DNA from: Marinomonas posidonica IVIA-Po-181
Lineage (GTDB): Bacteria > Pseudomonadota > Gammaproteobacteria > Pseudomonadales > Marinomonadaceae
Length of the DNA stretch: 64,000 nt
Reading direction: 5' to 3'
Assembly (NCBI RefSeq): GCF_000214215.1
Contig: NC_015559.1
Span: forward strand, 248,001-312,000
Numbering within the stretch: the first letter of the stretch is position 1; the number at the start of each line of letters is the position of its first letter. Under the pieces are notes generated by a model that saw only the letters and a list, made by a program, of their open reading frames with translations, did no database searches and had not been told where the DNA came from. Positions 9,273-17,951 of the stretch are shown here, piece by piece. The translations under genes and the position numbers were made by a program.

Positions 9273-9455
9273 ATGAAGCAGGAAACAGACAAGGATTTAA
9301 CACACCTAACCCAATTGCTGGAAGATCTTGAGCAAATATCCTTAGATGATATTGCTAAGATTCCAAAAGATAAGCAGCATTTAATGGTGGAAACCATCGA
9401 ACTCCTTCAGGACCAACTGAAAGAAGTGGTGAATGACAGTAAGCTTTTGCATTGA
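9273..9455 (+). CDS. Small acidic helical protein, function unknown
   Basis: A 60-residue, strongly charged and leucine-rich protein likely to form one or two amphipathic helices. I recognise no family. The ATG at 9273 is favoured over an upstream ATG because AAGGAGC sits 8 bases before it. It is followed by a strong terminator, which supports a real transcription unit. Confidence 0.6.
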   Translation: MKQETDKDLTHLTQLLEDLEQISLDDIAKIPKDKQHLMVETIELLQDQLKEVVNDSKLLH

Positions 9456-9530
9456 TGATATAACAGGCGGTTCACAGGTCAGTCAAAAATGACAAGATGC
9501 GATTCATTCGCCTAGATAATATCAGAAATG

Positions 9531-9557
9531 AAAAGACCGGCAGAAAGCCGGTCTTTT
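9531..9557. terminator. Bidirectional hairpin terminator (copy 1 of a repeated hairpin)
   Basis: AAAAGACCGGC and GCCGGTCTTTT enclose AGAAA, a perfect 11-bp stem between the small acidic gene (+) and the P1 peptidase gene (-). Exactly the same 27 bases occur at 15838-15864. Confidence 0.92.
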
Positions 9558-9586
9558 CATGTTTAGCATGAGGATAATATTGTTCA

Positions 9587-10681
9587 TTAAGGGAGAGAAT
9601 GGAATGTTTTCACTATGTTCGATAAGGATTGTACATCGACTGCTTTACAGATCTTGTCATTAGGCTGTTTGAACGTGGGGGTATCCTCTGCTGCGACCAT
9701 TGCATTGATGACAGATTCTTCTATCGCTTCCACCGCGGCCATATAAAACGCATCGAAAAATTCATCGTTCAGGCAGGTCATAGAGGTCAGTGGGCCAGAC
9801 AACTGAGGTAAATCTTGTTCGTTTGCTGTGCTAAAGGCAAGGAAGATATCCCCTGAATTGTTACCACCTGGTGAGCCATTTTTTCCAATACCAAGAGCGG
9901 CCCGTTTCGCGAGGCGTTTTAATTGGTGAGGTAACATCGGAGCATCGGTCGCAAGGATGACAATGATGGAGCCTTGTTCATGTAACGGATGAATACAATC
10001 TTGGGTCATTAACTTTCCAACAGGGGCACCAAGTACGGTAAACCATGGACGAATGCCGTGATTGGCTTGGACCAAAGCGGCGACAGTGTAAGTTTCACCA
10101 GCAATGTTAATGAGTCGAGAGGAGGTCCCTGTACCGCCTTTAAAGTCATAGGCAATCATGCCCGTTCCACCGCCAACATTGCCTTCTGAAATGGCACCGG
10201 ACTTAGCATTGTTGAGTGCGTCCAAGGCATCTTGTTCGGACACATGCATGGCGTTGATATCATTGAGTACGCCATCATAAGTTTCTGCGACAACTGGCAT
10301 AGCCCATAGGTGATTATTTTGCCACGCTTGTTGGTATTGTTTTATTGTCCATTTGACTGCGGCGTGGTGAGTAATACCGACAGCATGGGAATTGGTCAGC
10401 ATGATAGGCCCAACAAAATAGCCGCCATCTTGTATCCAATGGGTGCCGGTCATTTCACCATTGCCGTTGAGGGCATACATTCCAGCCCATACAGGTTGCG
10501 GTGTGGTGTTTCTGCCCCGTGGCAGTATGGCGGTGACTCCGGTTCTAGCAGGTGAAATGGGGTCATTATTCATGAGAGTCTTAAAACCCACCTGAATGCC
10601 AGGAACGTCCGTGATGGCATTGTTTGGGCCTGTCATGCCAGGGAAAGGTAGCCCTAGTGCTCTTGCGCGTAATTTGGACAT
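9587..10681 (-). CDS. P1-family (DmpA/BapA-like) self-processing aminopeptidase
   Basis: A 364-residue protein of the MEROPS S58 (P1) family. It has the N-terminal NAITDVPGIQVGF motif (about 20-32), the glycine-rich GNVGGGTGMIAYDFKGGTG stretch (about 165-185) and, near residue 270, GGNNSGDIFLAF. In relatives the bond before that serine is cut autocatalytically, which frees the serine as the N-terminal nucleophile. Members release N-terminal residues including D- or beta-amino acids. It is the last gene of the Pot-like ABC operon, only 18 bp after the permease gene, suggesting it processes the imported compound. Substrate unknown. Confidence 0.9.
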   Translation of the reverse strand: MSKLRARALGLPFPGMTGPNNAITDVPGIQVGFKTLMNNDPISPARTGVTAILPRGRNTTPQPVWAGMYALNGNGEMTGTHWIQDGGYFVGPIMLTNSHAVGITHHAAVKWTIKQYQQAWQNNHLWAMPVVAETYDGVLNDINAMHVSEQDALDALNNAKSGAISEGNVGGGTGMIAYDFKGGTGTSSRLINIAGETYTVAALVQANHGIRPWFTVLGAPVGKLMTQDCIHPLHEQGSIIVILATDAPMLPHQLKRLAKRAALGIGKNGSPGGNNSGDIFLAFSTANEQDLPQLSGPLTSMTCLNDEFFDAFYMAAVEAIEESVINAMVAAEDTPTFKQPNDKICKAVDVQSLSNIVKTFHSLP

Positions 10682-10699
10682 AATTTGGCTTACTGTTCC

Positions 10700-11536
10700 T
10701 TAGTGTGTGGATGTGTTTTTGGATTTGAAGTAAATGCCTGCGGATGCGATAACAACCGAAAAAAGCAGCATTAATGTGGCGATCGCGTTGATTTCAGGTT
10801 TAATGCCTCGACGGATCATGCCAAGAATAAAAACGGGTAAAGTGGTTGAGTCCACCCCACTGATGAAATATGTGATCACCAAATCATCCATGGAAATGAT
10901 AAAACTGAGTAACGCACCACCGATTACGCCTGGCAGAATCAAGGGCAAAGTGACACGACGAAATGTTTGCCATTCATTCGCTCCAAGATCAGCAGAAGCG
11001 GCTTCTGTGAGAGGGTTCATACCCGCTAATCTGGCACTGACAACAATAAAAACATAGCTGGTTAAAAAAGTGCAATGACCAATAATGATGGTGCTGTTTC
11101 CCAGGGTGAAACCCGCACCAACGAAGAAAATGAGTAGTGCAATGCCTAGGACGATATCGGGCATAACCATAGGCACAAACAATAATAATCGATAAAACGA
11201 GTGTAGCTTAAAGCGATAGCGGGCTAAGGCAACCGCGGTACTGGTGCCGAGGAAGGTGGCTACGAGCGTCGCACTGGCAGCCACAATTAAACTGTTCAAT
11301 AATGCGTTAAGAAGCTGATCTGTGGAGTCTACGTAGCTAGAGGAATCAGTCAATGAGGTTTCTAGACCAAAAATGCTGCGGTACCAATCGAAAGTGAAGC
11401 CATCCCAAATCATAATATTGATCGGATTTGAATTGAACGAATAGATCACGATGAGTATGACGGGGGCATAGAGGAACAGAAAAAAGAACACACTGTAAAT
11501 GGATAATAAGCGGCCTAAGGGCGTTTGTTTTTTCAT
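10700..11536 (-). CDS. ABC transporter permease, PotC-like
   Basis: A 278-residue inner-membrane protein with about six membrane segments. The EAA loop, EAASADLGANEWQTFRRVTLPLILPG, lies near residues 178-203 and contacts the ATPase. Length and sequence match PotC-type permeases of polyamine/opine importers. It starts 9 bp after the PotB-like gene ends and is followed 18 bp later by the peptidase gene. The four-component set (binding protein, ATPase, two permeases) is complete. Whether the ligand is a polyamine is not certain, because this transporter family also takes opines, amino-amides and thiamine. Confidence 0.9.
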   Translation of the reverse strand: MKKQTPLGRLLSIYSVFFFLFLYAPVILIVIYSFNSNPINIMIWDGFTFDWYRSIFGLETSLTDSSSYVDSTDQLLNALLNSLIVAASATLVATFLGTSTAVALARYRFKLHSFYRLLLFVPMVMPDIVLGIALLIFFVGAGFTLGNSTIIIGHCTFLTSYVFIVVSARLAGMNPLTEAASADLGANEWQTFRRVTLPLILPGVIGGALLSFIISMDDLVITYFISGVDSTTLPVFILGMIRRGIKPEINAIATLMLLFSVVIASAGIYFKSKNTSTH

Positions 11537-11545
11537 GCTTAGCTC

Positions 11546-12439
11546 CTATAACCCAGCTTGTTTTTTGGTAGATTTATAGAGATAAATGGACAAAATTATC
11601 ATCATCATGAAGATAATCACCATCGAAAGTGTCGCCCCAAAAGGCCAGTTCCGTGCGTATAAGAATTGTTGCTCAATCATATTTCCTATCATCAATACCT
11701 TGGCACCACCTAGAAGATCAGGCACGACAAAGTTACCCAGGCTAGGAATAAAGACCAAAATGCAGCCTGCAACAATGCCTGGCAAGGTTAAGGGAAAAAC
11801 AACCCTGCGGAAGGTGGTAAAAGGTGTTGCGCCTAAGTCTTCAGATGCTTGAAGTAGATTTTTGTCGAGCTTTTCGACACTGGAATAGATGGGTAAGAAC
11901 ATAAAAGGAATGAATATATAGACCATGCCAATGATCACAGCGGTCCCGGAAAACATAAGATTTAATGGCTCAGTTATTAACCCAGTGGCTTCTAAAAATT
12001 GATTTGCAAAACCTGAGTTCCGTAAGATTAATACCCACGCGTAAAGGCGAACCACCATGCTGGCGAAAAAGGGCAGTGTCATTAAAAAGATGCATAGAGC
12101 TTTGTTTTTTGCCGATAAGGTTGAAACCCAGAAGGCAACGGGGTAACAGATGAATAATGTGCAAAGAACGGTGGCCACCGACAATCCAATAGAGCGTAAT
12201 AAAATCTTCAAATAAACCGGGTCGAATTCTTCATAAATACCATCAGCCCAGCCAAGTACTCGACCATAATTCCAGTGATAAAAATGCCATTCAACGCCCC
12301 CATATAAGCCTGGTTCTAAGAAGCTATAGGTCAGCATGATTAACATTGGGCCTATGAAAAAAATCAATAGGAATAGGCTGGTTGGTGTCAGTAAGGTTAT
12401 TAGTGCAAGTTGTTTACGAGACAGGTTAAGGGGATTCAT
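11546..12439 (-). CDS. ABC transporter permease, PotB-like
   Basis: A 297-residue protein with about six membrane segments and an EAA-type loop, QASEDLGATPFTTFRRVVFPLTLPG, near residues 200-225. This is the PotB/PotH class of permease. The ATG overlaps the last codons of the ATPase gene (ATGA), so the two are translationally coupled. It partners the PotC-like protein in the membrane. Confidence 0.9.
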   Translation of the reverse strand: MNPLNLSRKQLALITLLTPTSLFLLIFFIGPMLIMLTYSFLEPGLYGGVEWHFYHWNYGRVLGWADGIYEEFDPVYLKILLRSIGLSVATVLCTLFICYPVAFWVSTLSAKNKALCIFLMTLPFFASMVVRLYAWVLILRNSGFANQFLEATGLITEPLNLMFSGTAVIIGMVYIFIPFMFLPIYSSVEKLDKNLLQASEDLGATPFTTFRRVVFPLTLPGIVAGCILVFIPSLGNFVVPDLLGGAKVLMIGNMIEQQFLYARNWPFGATLSMVIIFMMMIILSIYLYKSTKKQAGL

Positions 12440-13563
12440 ATATGCCCCTTAATCGACTTTTGCTTGGCAGGAATGGTGTGCAGCGCGTCGACTTGATAAT
12501 ACAGGGTTAGTTGCTGACCTTTTATCAAAGGCGTGTTCGTTTTTCTGGTTAAGGCTGAAAATGGTAGGCCATTGCTTAATTCGCCATGTAATTGATAGTC
12601 GGAGCCAACAAAGACGGTTTGGTTTAATGTCATTGTCAGCTGAGCTTGGGGGCCTTCTAGTTCATTTGGGGTTAAAGATAAATGTTCAGGTCGCAACAGG
12701 AGTTTCACCTCTTCGCCTAGTTTCAGTGTTTGATCATGACTGAATATAGTGCAGCCGTTGCAATCAATGTTGACCCCGTTTTCAGATTTGCTAATGACCA
12801 TGCCGGATAAAATATTACTTTCACCTATGAATCTGGCAACAAACTCTGTTTTTGGGGTGTGGTAAATTTCATCCGGTGTGCCAATTTGGTCAATTTTGCC
12901 ACTGTTAAGCACCACGATTTGGTCAGACATGGTGAGCGCTTCTTCCTGATCATGGGTCACAAAAATAAAACAAATTCCGAGTTCTGTTTGTAGGTTTTTC
13001 AGCTCGAGTTGCATTTGCAATCGTAAATTTTTATCTAAGGCTGAAAGGGGTTCATCAAGAAGCAGTAGTTTTGGGCGATTAATGATGGCGCGAGCGAGAG
13101 CAACACGTTGTTGTTGACCTCCTGATAATTGTGACGGAAGACGCTGTTCTATGCCACTTAGTCCCACCATAGTAAGCGCTTCCGCAACGCGTTGATTGCG
13201 TTCTACTTTGTTGACTTTTGCAATGTCCAAACCATAACCAACATTGTCACCAACTGTCATATGTGGAAACAAGGCATAGGATTGGAATACAGTATTAACC
13301 GGACGTTTATGAGCGGGTTGTTGGATAATGGATTGCCCATCTAACAGGATATCGCCACTGTCTAGCTCTTCAAATCCGGCGATGATTTTTAGCAGGGTTG
13401 TTTTTCCACATCCCGAAGGACCCAATAAGGTAATAAATTCACTCTGCGCGATGGACAGGCTGATATTATCTAATGCATTGATAATGCCACCTTCAGGTGT
13501 CATGAACTGACGATGTGCATGGTGAATTTTTATATATTCAGGCGATGGGATAGACGCTGACAT
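12436..13563 (-). CDS. ABC transporter ATP-binding protein, PotA-like
   Basis: A 375-residue ATPase. It shows Walker A GPSGCGKTT (about residues 48-56), Q-loop in NTVFQSYALFPH, signature LSGGQQQRVALARAI (about 145-159), Walker B LLLLDEPLSALD and the switch histidine in FVTHDQEEA. The C-terminal third (about 250-370) is a TOBE_2-type regulatory domain, typical of PotA. It follows the binding-protein gene after a 64-bp gap that contains a GC-rich hairpin, and overlaps the permease gene. Confidence 0.93.
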   Translation of the reverse strand: MSASIPSPEYIKIHHAHRQFMTPEGGIINALDNISLSIAQSEFITLLGPSGCGKTTLLKIIAGFEELDSGDILLDGQSIIQQPAHKRPVNTVFQSYALFPHMTVGDNVGYGLDIAKVNKVERNQRVAEALTMVGLSGIEQRLPSQLSGGQQQRVALARAIINRPKLLLLDEPLSALDKNLRLQMQLELKNLQTELGICFIFVTHDQEEALTMSDQIVVLNSGKIDQIGTPDEIYHTPKTEFVARFIGESNILSGMVISKSENGVNIDCNGCTIFSHDQTLKLGEEVKLLLRPEHLSLTPNELEGPQAQLTMTLNQTVFVGSDYQLHGELSNGLPFSALTRKTNTPLIKGQQLTLYYQVDALHTIPAKQKSIKGHI

Positions 13564-13580
13564 AACAAACCTCTAAGTGA

Positions 13581-13606
13581 GAGAAAAGGGCGGGCGATCC
13601 CGCCCT
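13581..13606 (-). terminator. Intra-operon hairpin (probable attenuating terminator)
   Basis: On the minus strand a perfect 8-bp GC-rich stem, AGGGCGGG-ATCG-CCCGCCCT, is followed by TTTCTC. It lies between the binding-protein gene and the ATPase gene. Such hairpins often lower expression of the downstream membrane parts or protect the binding-protein mRNA; that role is inferred. Confidence 0.6.
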
Positions 13607-13627
13607 GCCCCAAGGATATTATTGATT

Positions 13628-14692
13628 TTACGATGTGCGAATCTTGGTCCAGGCTCGATCATATAGCTTGATGCCTTTGCCTAGTTCTTTGAACAGTTGT
13701 AGCTTCGCCTTTACTTCTGCAGGAGGATTAATGCTTGGGTTGTTGCGCAAAGAGTCAGGTAATAGTTTGACGGCCTCGGTATTCATGGTGCCATTGGTTT
13801 GTTGCTTAGTATTGAGTGCCGCAATTTCAGGTTGAGTAAAGAACTCCAGAAATTTCTTCGCATTCACTTTATTGGGGGCGCTTTTCAGTACACACATATC
13901 TTCTTGATACATGGTTGCGCCTTCTTTTGGAATGACATAAGCAAGATCATCAGGATTTTGGAAGACGTATAGCATCGAGCCGACATACCATTGTGCAGCG
14001 GCAATATCACCAGATTGCACCATGGGAATACTGTCGTAGGTAAAGGCTGAGACATTGTGTTTTTGCTTGATAATATAGTCTTGAGCCGCTTTTAAATCGT
14101 CACGATTTGTTGTGTTGACACTTTTTCCATCAGTGATTAAACCGACGCTAATGACTTCTCGCATATCATCCAGCATGGCGATGTTTTTACCGTCATTTGG
14201 TAACGCGAAAAAGTCAGCCCATGAGTTCAGCTCGGGCACGAGTTTTTTGTTATAAAGAATGCCTACGGTGCCCCAAGCGTAGGGCAGGCAATATTCGCCA
14301 TTTGGATCAGATTCAGCATTCAGAAAATTTTTATCGATATGTTTAAAGCCTGAATATTGGTTGATGTTGGTCTTTTCTAGCAGGTTTAATTTCGCCATGA
14401 TGTCTTGCATATGGACGGAGGGAAATACAATGTCGTAACCCGTTGCTCCAGCTTGTAACTTGGCTAACATCTCTTCATTTGATGAATAGGTATCCAGCTT
14501 AACCTTGATACCCGTTTCCTCAGTAAAGCGCTGCAGTACTTCCGGGTTAATGTATTCTCCCCAATTATAAAGACTTAGAGTTTCCTCAGCGGATGCCGAG
14601 TGTGTAAAGCCGAGAGCGGTAATGGCGATACTCGTCATAGCGAGTGCTTTTTTTACCTTTCGACTACTTTTTAAAGAAATTGATTGTTTCAT
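13628..14692 (-). CDS. Periplasmic polyamine-type substrate-binding protein, PotD-like
   Basis: A 354-residue secreted binding protein with a long signal peptide (about 1-35, ending SASA). The mature start LSLYNWGEYINPEVLQRFTE is the hallmark of PotD/PotF proteins, which bind putrescine or spermidine. The pattern FPSVHMQDIMAKLNLLEK is also typical. It is the first gene of the leftward importer operon, divergent from an RpiR-type regulator across about 270 bp. Ligand specificity cannot be read from the sequence alone. Confidence 0.92.
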   Translation of the reverse strand: MKQSISLKSSRKVKKALAMTSIAITALGFTHSASAEETLSLYNWGEYINPEVLQRFTEETGIKVKLDTYSSNEEMLAKLQAGATGYDIVFPSVHMQDIMAKLNLLEKTNINQYSGFKHIDKNFLNAESDPNGEYCLPYAWGTVGILYNKKLVPELNSWADFFALPNDGKNIAMLDDMREVISVGLITDGKSVNTTNRDDLKAAQDYIIKQKHNVSAFTYDSIPMVQSGDIAAAQWYVGSMLYVFQNPDDLAYVIPKEGATMYQEDMCVLKSAPNKVNAKKFLEFFTQPEIAALNTKQQTNGTMNTEAVKLLPDSLRNNPSINPPAEVKAKLQLFKELGKGIKLYDRAWTKIRTS

Positions 14693-14962
14693 AATGCGGC
14701 CTTCTTGATCGTTTCTAAAGGAGTTGTCTTGGTCTGTAAAAGCACCGTCATTTCATTCTAAGTGATGGTATCATTCTTTCAATATCACAATATGTTATGT
14801 TTCTAACAATTTTGAAATGGTATAAATATGAAGGGATTAGATCTAAATTATGATTATTGACCCGAAACAAACGGATTTTTTCTGCACTTATTTAGTTTGT
14901 TTTTGATCAAGGTTGCACCATGTTGCTGCAAAAAATCTATTGAAAAGAGCAAGGCTGACAGA

Positions 14963-15832
14963 ATGAAAAATACATTCTCCTCAAAACCTGAACACATTGC
15001 GACGACAACGTCACAACGCATTCAAGAGTTAATTCCCTTGGTATCCAAATCTGAGGCCCGAGTGGCGCAGTTTATTCTGCTCAACCTAGATCATATCAGT
15101 TATGAAACCGGTGCTTCCATTGCTGAAAAAGCCGCGGTTAGCCAAATTACCGTCAGCCGCTTTTTAAAACGAGCAGGTTATCAGGGCATCTCAGCACTGA
15201 AAGAAGAGTTACAGAAAGAGCTTATTCCGATTGAAGCCAACGAAAGTCAGAGGCTCGCTCCAGATTCATTTTATAAAGACAATTTGAAACAAGAGCTGAA
15301 AAGTATGGTTCGTCTTTATGAGCAGTTTGAGACAGAAAATTGGGAGAGTTTGGTCAGTTGCGTTAGCGCTGCAACGCGGGTTTATGTCACAGGATTTCAA
15401 TCCATTCGAGGCACGGCGGAAGATTTTACACGGCGACTTTCCCTTGCCCGTGATCGGGTTCAGTATCTTTCACCTCATGATGGCATGTTAGGTGAGTGGC
15501 TTGAAGACAGTTCAAGGAGCCGGAAGGGTTACGATACTTTAATTATCCTTGATGTTGTTCCTTATGCCTCAGAAGTCCGAAAATTGTGTGAAGTTGCCGT
15601 GGAAAAAGGCATTCAAATTGTGATTATTAGCGATGAATTTTGTCATTGGGCAAGTGAATACGATGCCCATATTGTGTATTCCAAATCTAAGTCGGGATTA
15701 TTCTTAGAATCAACGTGGGGCTTGGTTCTAACAACGAATATGCTCGTGGATGCCGTCTCTAGGCGAGATGTAAACAGTGATACTCGTATTAAGCGTTGGC
15801 AAGAGATGGCAAAACGCCTTGATCTTTTTTAA
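14963..15832 (+). CDS. RpiR/MurR-family transcriptional regulator
   Basis: About 289 residues. The N-terminal HTH_6 domain (about 15-90) has SEARVAQFILLNLDHISYET and AAVSQITVSRFLKRAGYQG. The C-terminal SIS sugar-isomerase-like domain (about 130-270) normally binds a phosphosugar. Here it sits head-to-head with a Pot-like importer, which is unusual company for a sugar-sensing fold. I place the start at 14963 on domain alignment; an upstream in-frame ATG at 14897 would add 22 atypical residues. It ends just before a strong terminator. It probably regulates the divergent importer-peptidase operon (inferred from position). Confidence 0.88.
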   Translation: MKNTFSSKPEHIATTTSQRIQELIPLVSKSEARVAQFILLNLDHISYETGASIAEKAAVSQITVSRFLKRAGYQGISALKEELQKELIPIEANESQRLAPDSFYKDNLKQELKSMVRLYEQFETENWESLVSCVSAATRVYVTGFQSIRGTAEDFTRRLSLARDRVQYLSPHDGMLGEWLEDSSRSRKGYDTLIILDVVPYASEVRKLCEVAVEKGIQIVIISDEFCHWASEYDAHIVYSKSKSGLFLESTWGLVLTTNMLVDAVSRRDVNSDTRIKRWQEMAKRLDLF

Positions 15833-15835
15833 TCG

Positions 15836-15864
15836 AAAAAAGACCGGCAGAAAGCCGGTCTTTT
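15836..15864. terminator. Bidirectional hairpin terminator (copy 2 of a repeated hairpin)
   Basis: The stem GACCGGC-AGAAA-GCCGGTC is flanked by A and T runs, between the RpiR gene (+) and the convergent GlpV-like gene (-). It contains the same 27 bases as the terminator at 9531-9557. Confidence 0.92.
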
Positions 15865-15885
15865 GGTTTTAGGCGTAAGGTCAGT

Positions 15886-17607
15886 TTATTCCCAAGAACG
15901 AAGCAGTTCGTCGTAAGATACCGTGACACCTTGTGGTTTCTCGTTCGACAGTTTCGCTTTAGGCGAACCTGGCTGTGCCAACCAATACGCTTCATCACGA
16001 GGCTTATTCAGTTTAGGACCACAGTTATCTTGCACCTTAGCACGTTCAAGACGTTGCATCACTTTATCCTGAGCGGCCGCGAGACCATTTAAGGCTTCTT
16101 GTGGGGATGCTTCACCACTGGCGGCTTGTGAAATGTACTGCCACCAAAGCTGAGCGAGCTTAGGATAGTCAGGAACGTTGGTTCCCGTTGGTGACCATTC
16201 TTTACGAGCAGGCCCTTTATAGAACTCAACCAAACCACCTAGTTTCGGTGCGGCAGCGGCCATTTCTGGTGAGTTGATGTCTGACTCACGAATTGGCGTT
16301 AGACCCACCAAGGTTTTCTGCAAAGACACGGTTTTAGACGTAGTGAACTGAGCGTACAACCAAGCGGCTAAACGACGATCATCCGGTGTTGAGTTCATGA
16401 AGGTCCAAGCGCCAACGTCTTGATAACCTTTTTTCATCCCCTCTTCCCAGTATGGCCCAACCGGAGATGGCGCCATGCGCCATTTCGGAGAACCATCTTC
16501 GTTCACCACGGGTAGGCCTTTTGCAGTCATGTCTGCAGTGAAAGCTGTATACCAGAAAATTTGCTGAGCCACGCCGCCTTGAGCAGGAACCGGGCCGGAC
16601 TCAGAGAAGGTCATGCCTTGTGCTTCTGGTGGTGCGTACTTACGTAGCCAATCAACGTATTTTGTGGTCGCGTAAACGGCAGCAGGACCATTGGTCGCTC
16701 CGCCTCGTGAAACACTTGAGCCCACGGGATGACAGTTCTCTACGCGAATACCCCATTCATCAACAGGCAAACCATTTGGGATACCCTTGTCACCCGCGCC
16801 TGCCATAGAGAACCAAGCGTCGGTGAATCGCCAGCCTAGAGATGGGTCTTTTTTGCCATAATCCATGTGACCATAAACAGGCTCGCCATCGATGGTTTTC
16901 ACTTTATCTGTGAAGAATTCAGCAATGTCTTCATAAGCTGACCAGTTCACCGGTACACCTAAGTCATAGCCATAAATGGATTTGAATTTGGCTTTCAAAT
17001 CGGCACGTGCAAACCAGTCTGCGCGGAACCAATATAGGTTGGCGAATTGCTGGGTAGGCAGTTGGTAAAGTTTACCGTCTGGCCCTGTGGTAAAAGACAG
17101 ACCAATGAAATCGTCTAGGTCTAATGTTGGTGACGTATAGTCTTTTCCATCACCCTTCATCATGTCAGAAATCGGCACCACTTTACCGTAACGGAAGTGC
17201 GTACCAATCAGATCTGAGTCATTAACATAAGCATCATAGATGTTACGGCCAGATTGCATTTGAGTTTGCAGTTTTTCGACTACATCCCCTTCTTGAATCA
17301 GGTCATGGTTTACCTTGATGCCAGTAATTTCTTGGAAGGCTTTCGCCAACACTTGAGATTCGTATTTGTGAGTGGTTAGGGTTTCGGATGCGACATTAAT
17401 TTCCATACCGCGAAACTTTTTCGCGGCTTGAGTAAACCAACTTAACTCATCAAGTTGCTGCTGTTGGGTTAAAGTGGAAACTGAAAATTCGTCCTTCACC
17501 CACTTTTCCGCTGCATCTGAATACGCATCTGCCCATAGGCTAGCTGAATGCAACATAACAGCAAAGGGCAAGGTGGCTAGTGCAATTTTTTTCTTATTGT
17601 AGCGCAT
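15886..17607 (-). CDS. glpV: Glycerol-type ABC transporter substrate-binding protein, GlpV-like
   Basis: A 573-residue periplasmic binding protein with a signal peptide (about 1-26, ending LWA). It is much longer than ordinary sugar-binding proteins, as are the GlpV-type proteins of the rhizobial glycerol importer. It has the extracellular-solute-binding family 1 layout: an N-terminal lobe around SETLTTHKYESQVLAKAFQE and a second lobe with repeated Trp/Pro-rich segments. It is the last gene of the six-gene leftward operon glpS-T-P-Q-U-V, an order I recognise from Rhizobium. The symbol is by homology and gene order; glycerol as ligand is inferred. Confidence 0.85.
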   Translation of the reverse strand: MRYNKKKIALATLPFAVMLHSASLWADAYSDAAEKWVKDEFSVSTLTQQQQLDELSWFTQAAKKFRGMEINVASETLTTHKYESQVLAKAFQEITGIKVNHDLIQEGDVVEKLQTQMQSGRNIYDAYVNDSDLIGTHFRYGKVVPISDMMKGDGKDYTSPTLDLDDFIGLSFTTGPDGKLYQLPTQQFANLYWFRADWFARADLKAKFKSIYGYDLGVPVNWSAYEDIAEFFTDKVKTIDGEPVYGHMDYGKKDPSLGWRFTDAWFSMAGAGDKGIPNGLPVDEWGIRVENCHPVGSSVSRGGATNGPAAVYATTKYVDWLRKYAPPEAQGMTFSESGPVPAQGGVAQQIFWYTAFTADMTAKGLPVVNEDGSPKWRMAPSPVGPYWEEGMKKGYQDVGAWTFMNSTPDDRRLAAWLYAQFTTSKTVSLQKTLVGLTPIRESDINSPEMAAAAPKLGGLVEFYKGPARKEWSPTGTNVPDYPKLAQLWWQYISQAASGEASPQEALNGLAAAQDKVMQRLERAKVQDNCGPKLNKPRDEAYWLAQPGSPKAKLSNEKPQGVTVSYDELLRSWE

Positions 17608-17667
17608 GATTTACCTCAACAATTTTAGTTTTTTGGCGTCCTGCCAAGTTTTCCATAAGGGCAACCG

Positions 17668-17940
17668 TTAGCCCCAACGCATTAGGATGATCATCCAAAC
17701 AGCGCATAAGACGGTTGCTATCGCAATACTCACATTTGTTAGAGCAACAAATGCAAGGTGGATAAAGGCACTGCTAAGCAGGCCAATAAACAAACGATCA
17801 CCTCGGGTGGTGGCAAGTGGCAAAAAACCACGGCGTTCTACACAAGGTGAGAGGATTTGCCAGACGGTCATGCTGACCAAAATGGCCGCAATCCCGATAA
17901 AAAACAAAGCGGTTGGTAGTGTCCAAGACATCCAAGCCAT
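17668..17940 (-). CDS. glpU: DUF2160 small membrane protein, GlpU-like
   Basis: A 90-residue protein with three hydrophobic segments (about 5-30, 45-70, 70-88), consistent with the DUF2160 family. In the rhizobial glycerol importer the equivalent gene (glpU) sits at this same position between the permease and binding-protein genes. Its biochemical role is not known. It lies 11 bp after the GlpQ-like gene and 60 bp before glpV. Confidence 0.82.
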   Translation of the reverse strand: MAWMSWTLPTALFFIGIAAILVSMTVWQILSPCVERRGFLPLATTRGDRLFIGLLSSAFIHLAFVALTNVSIAIATVLCAVWMIILMRWG

Positions 17941-17951
17941 GATATTTCTCC

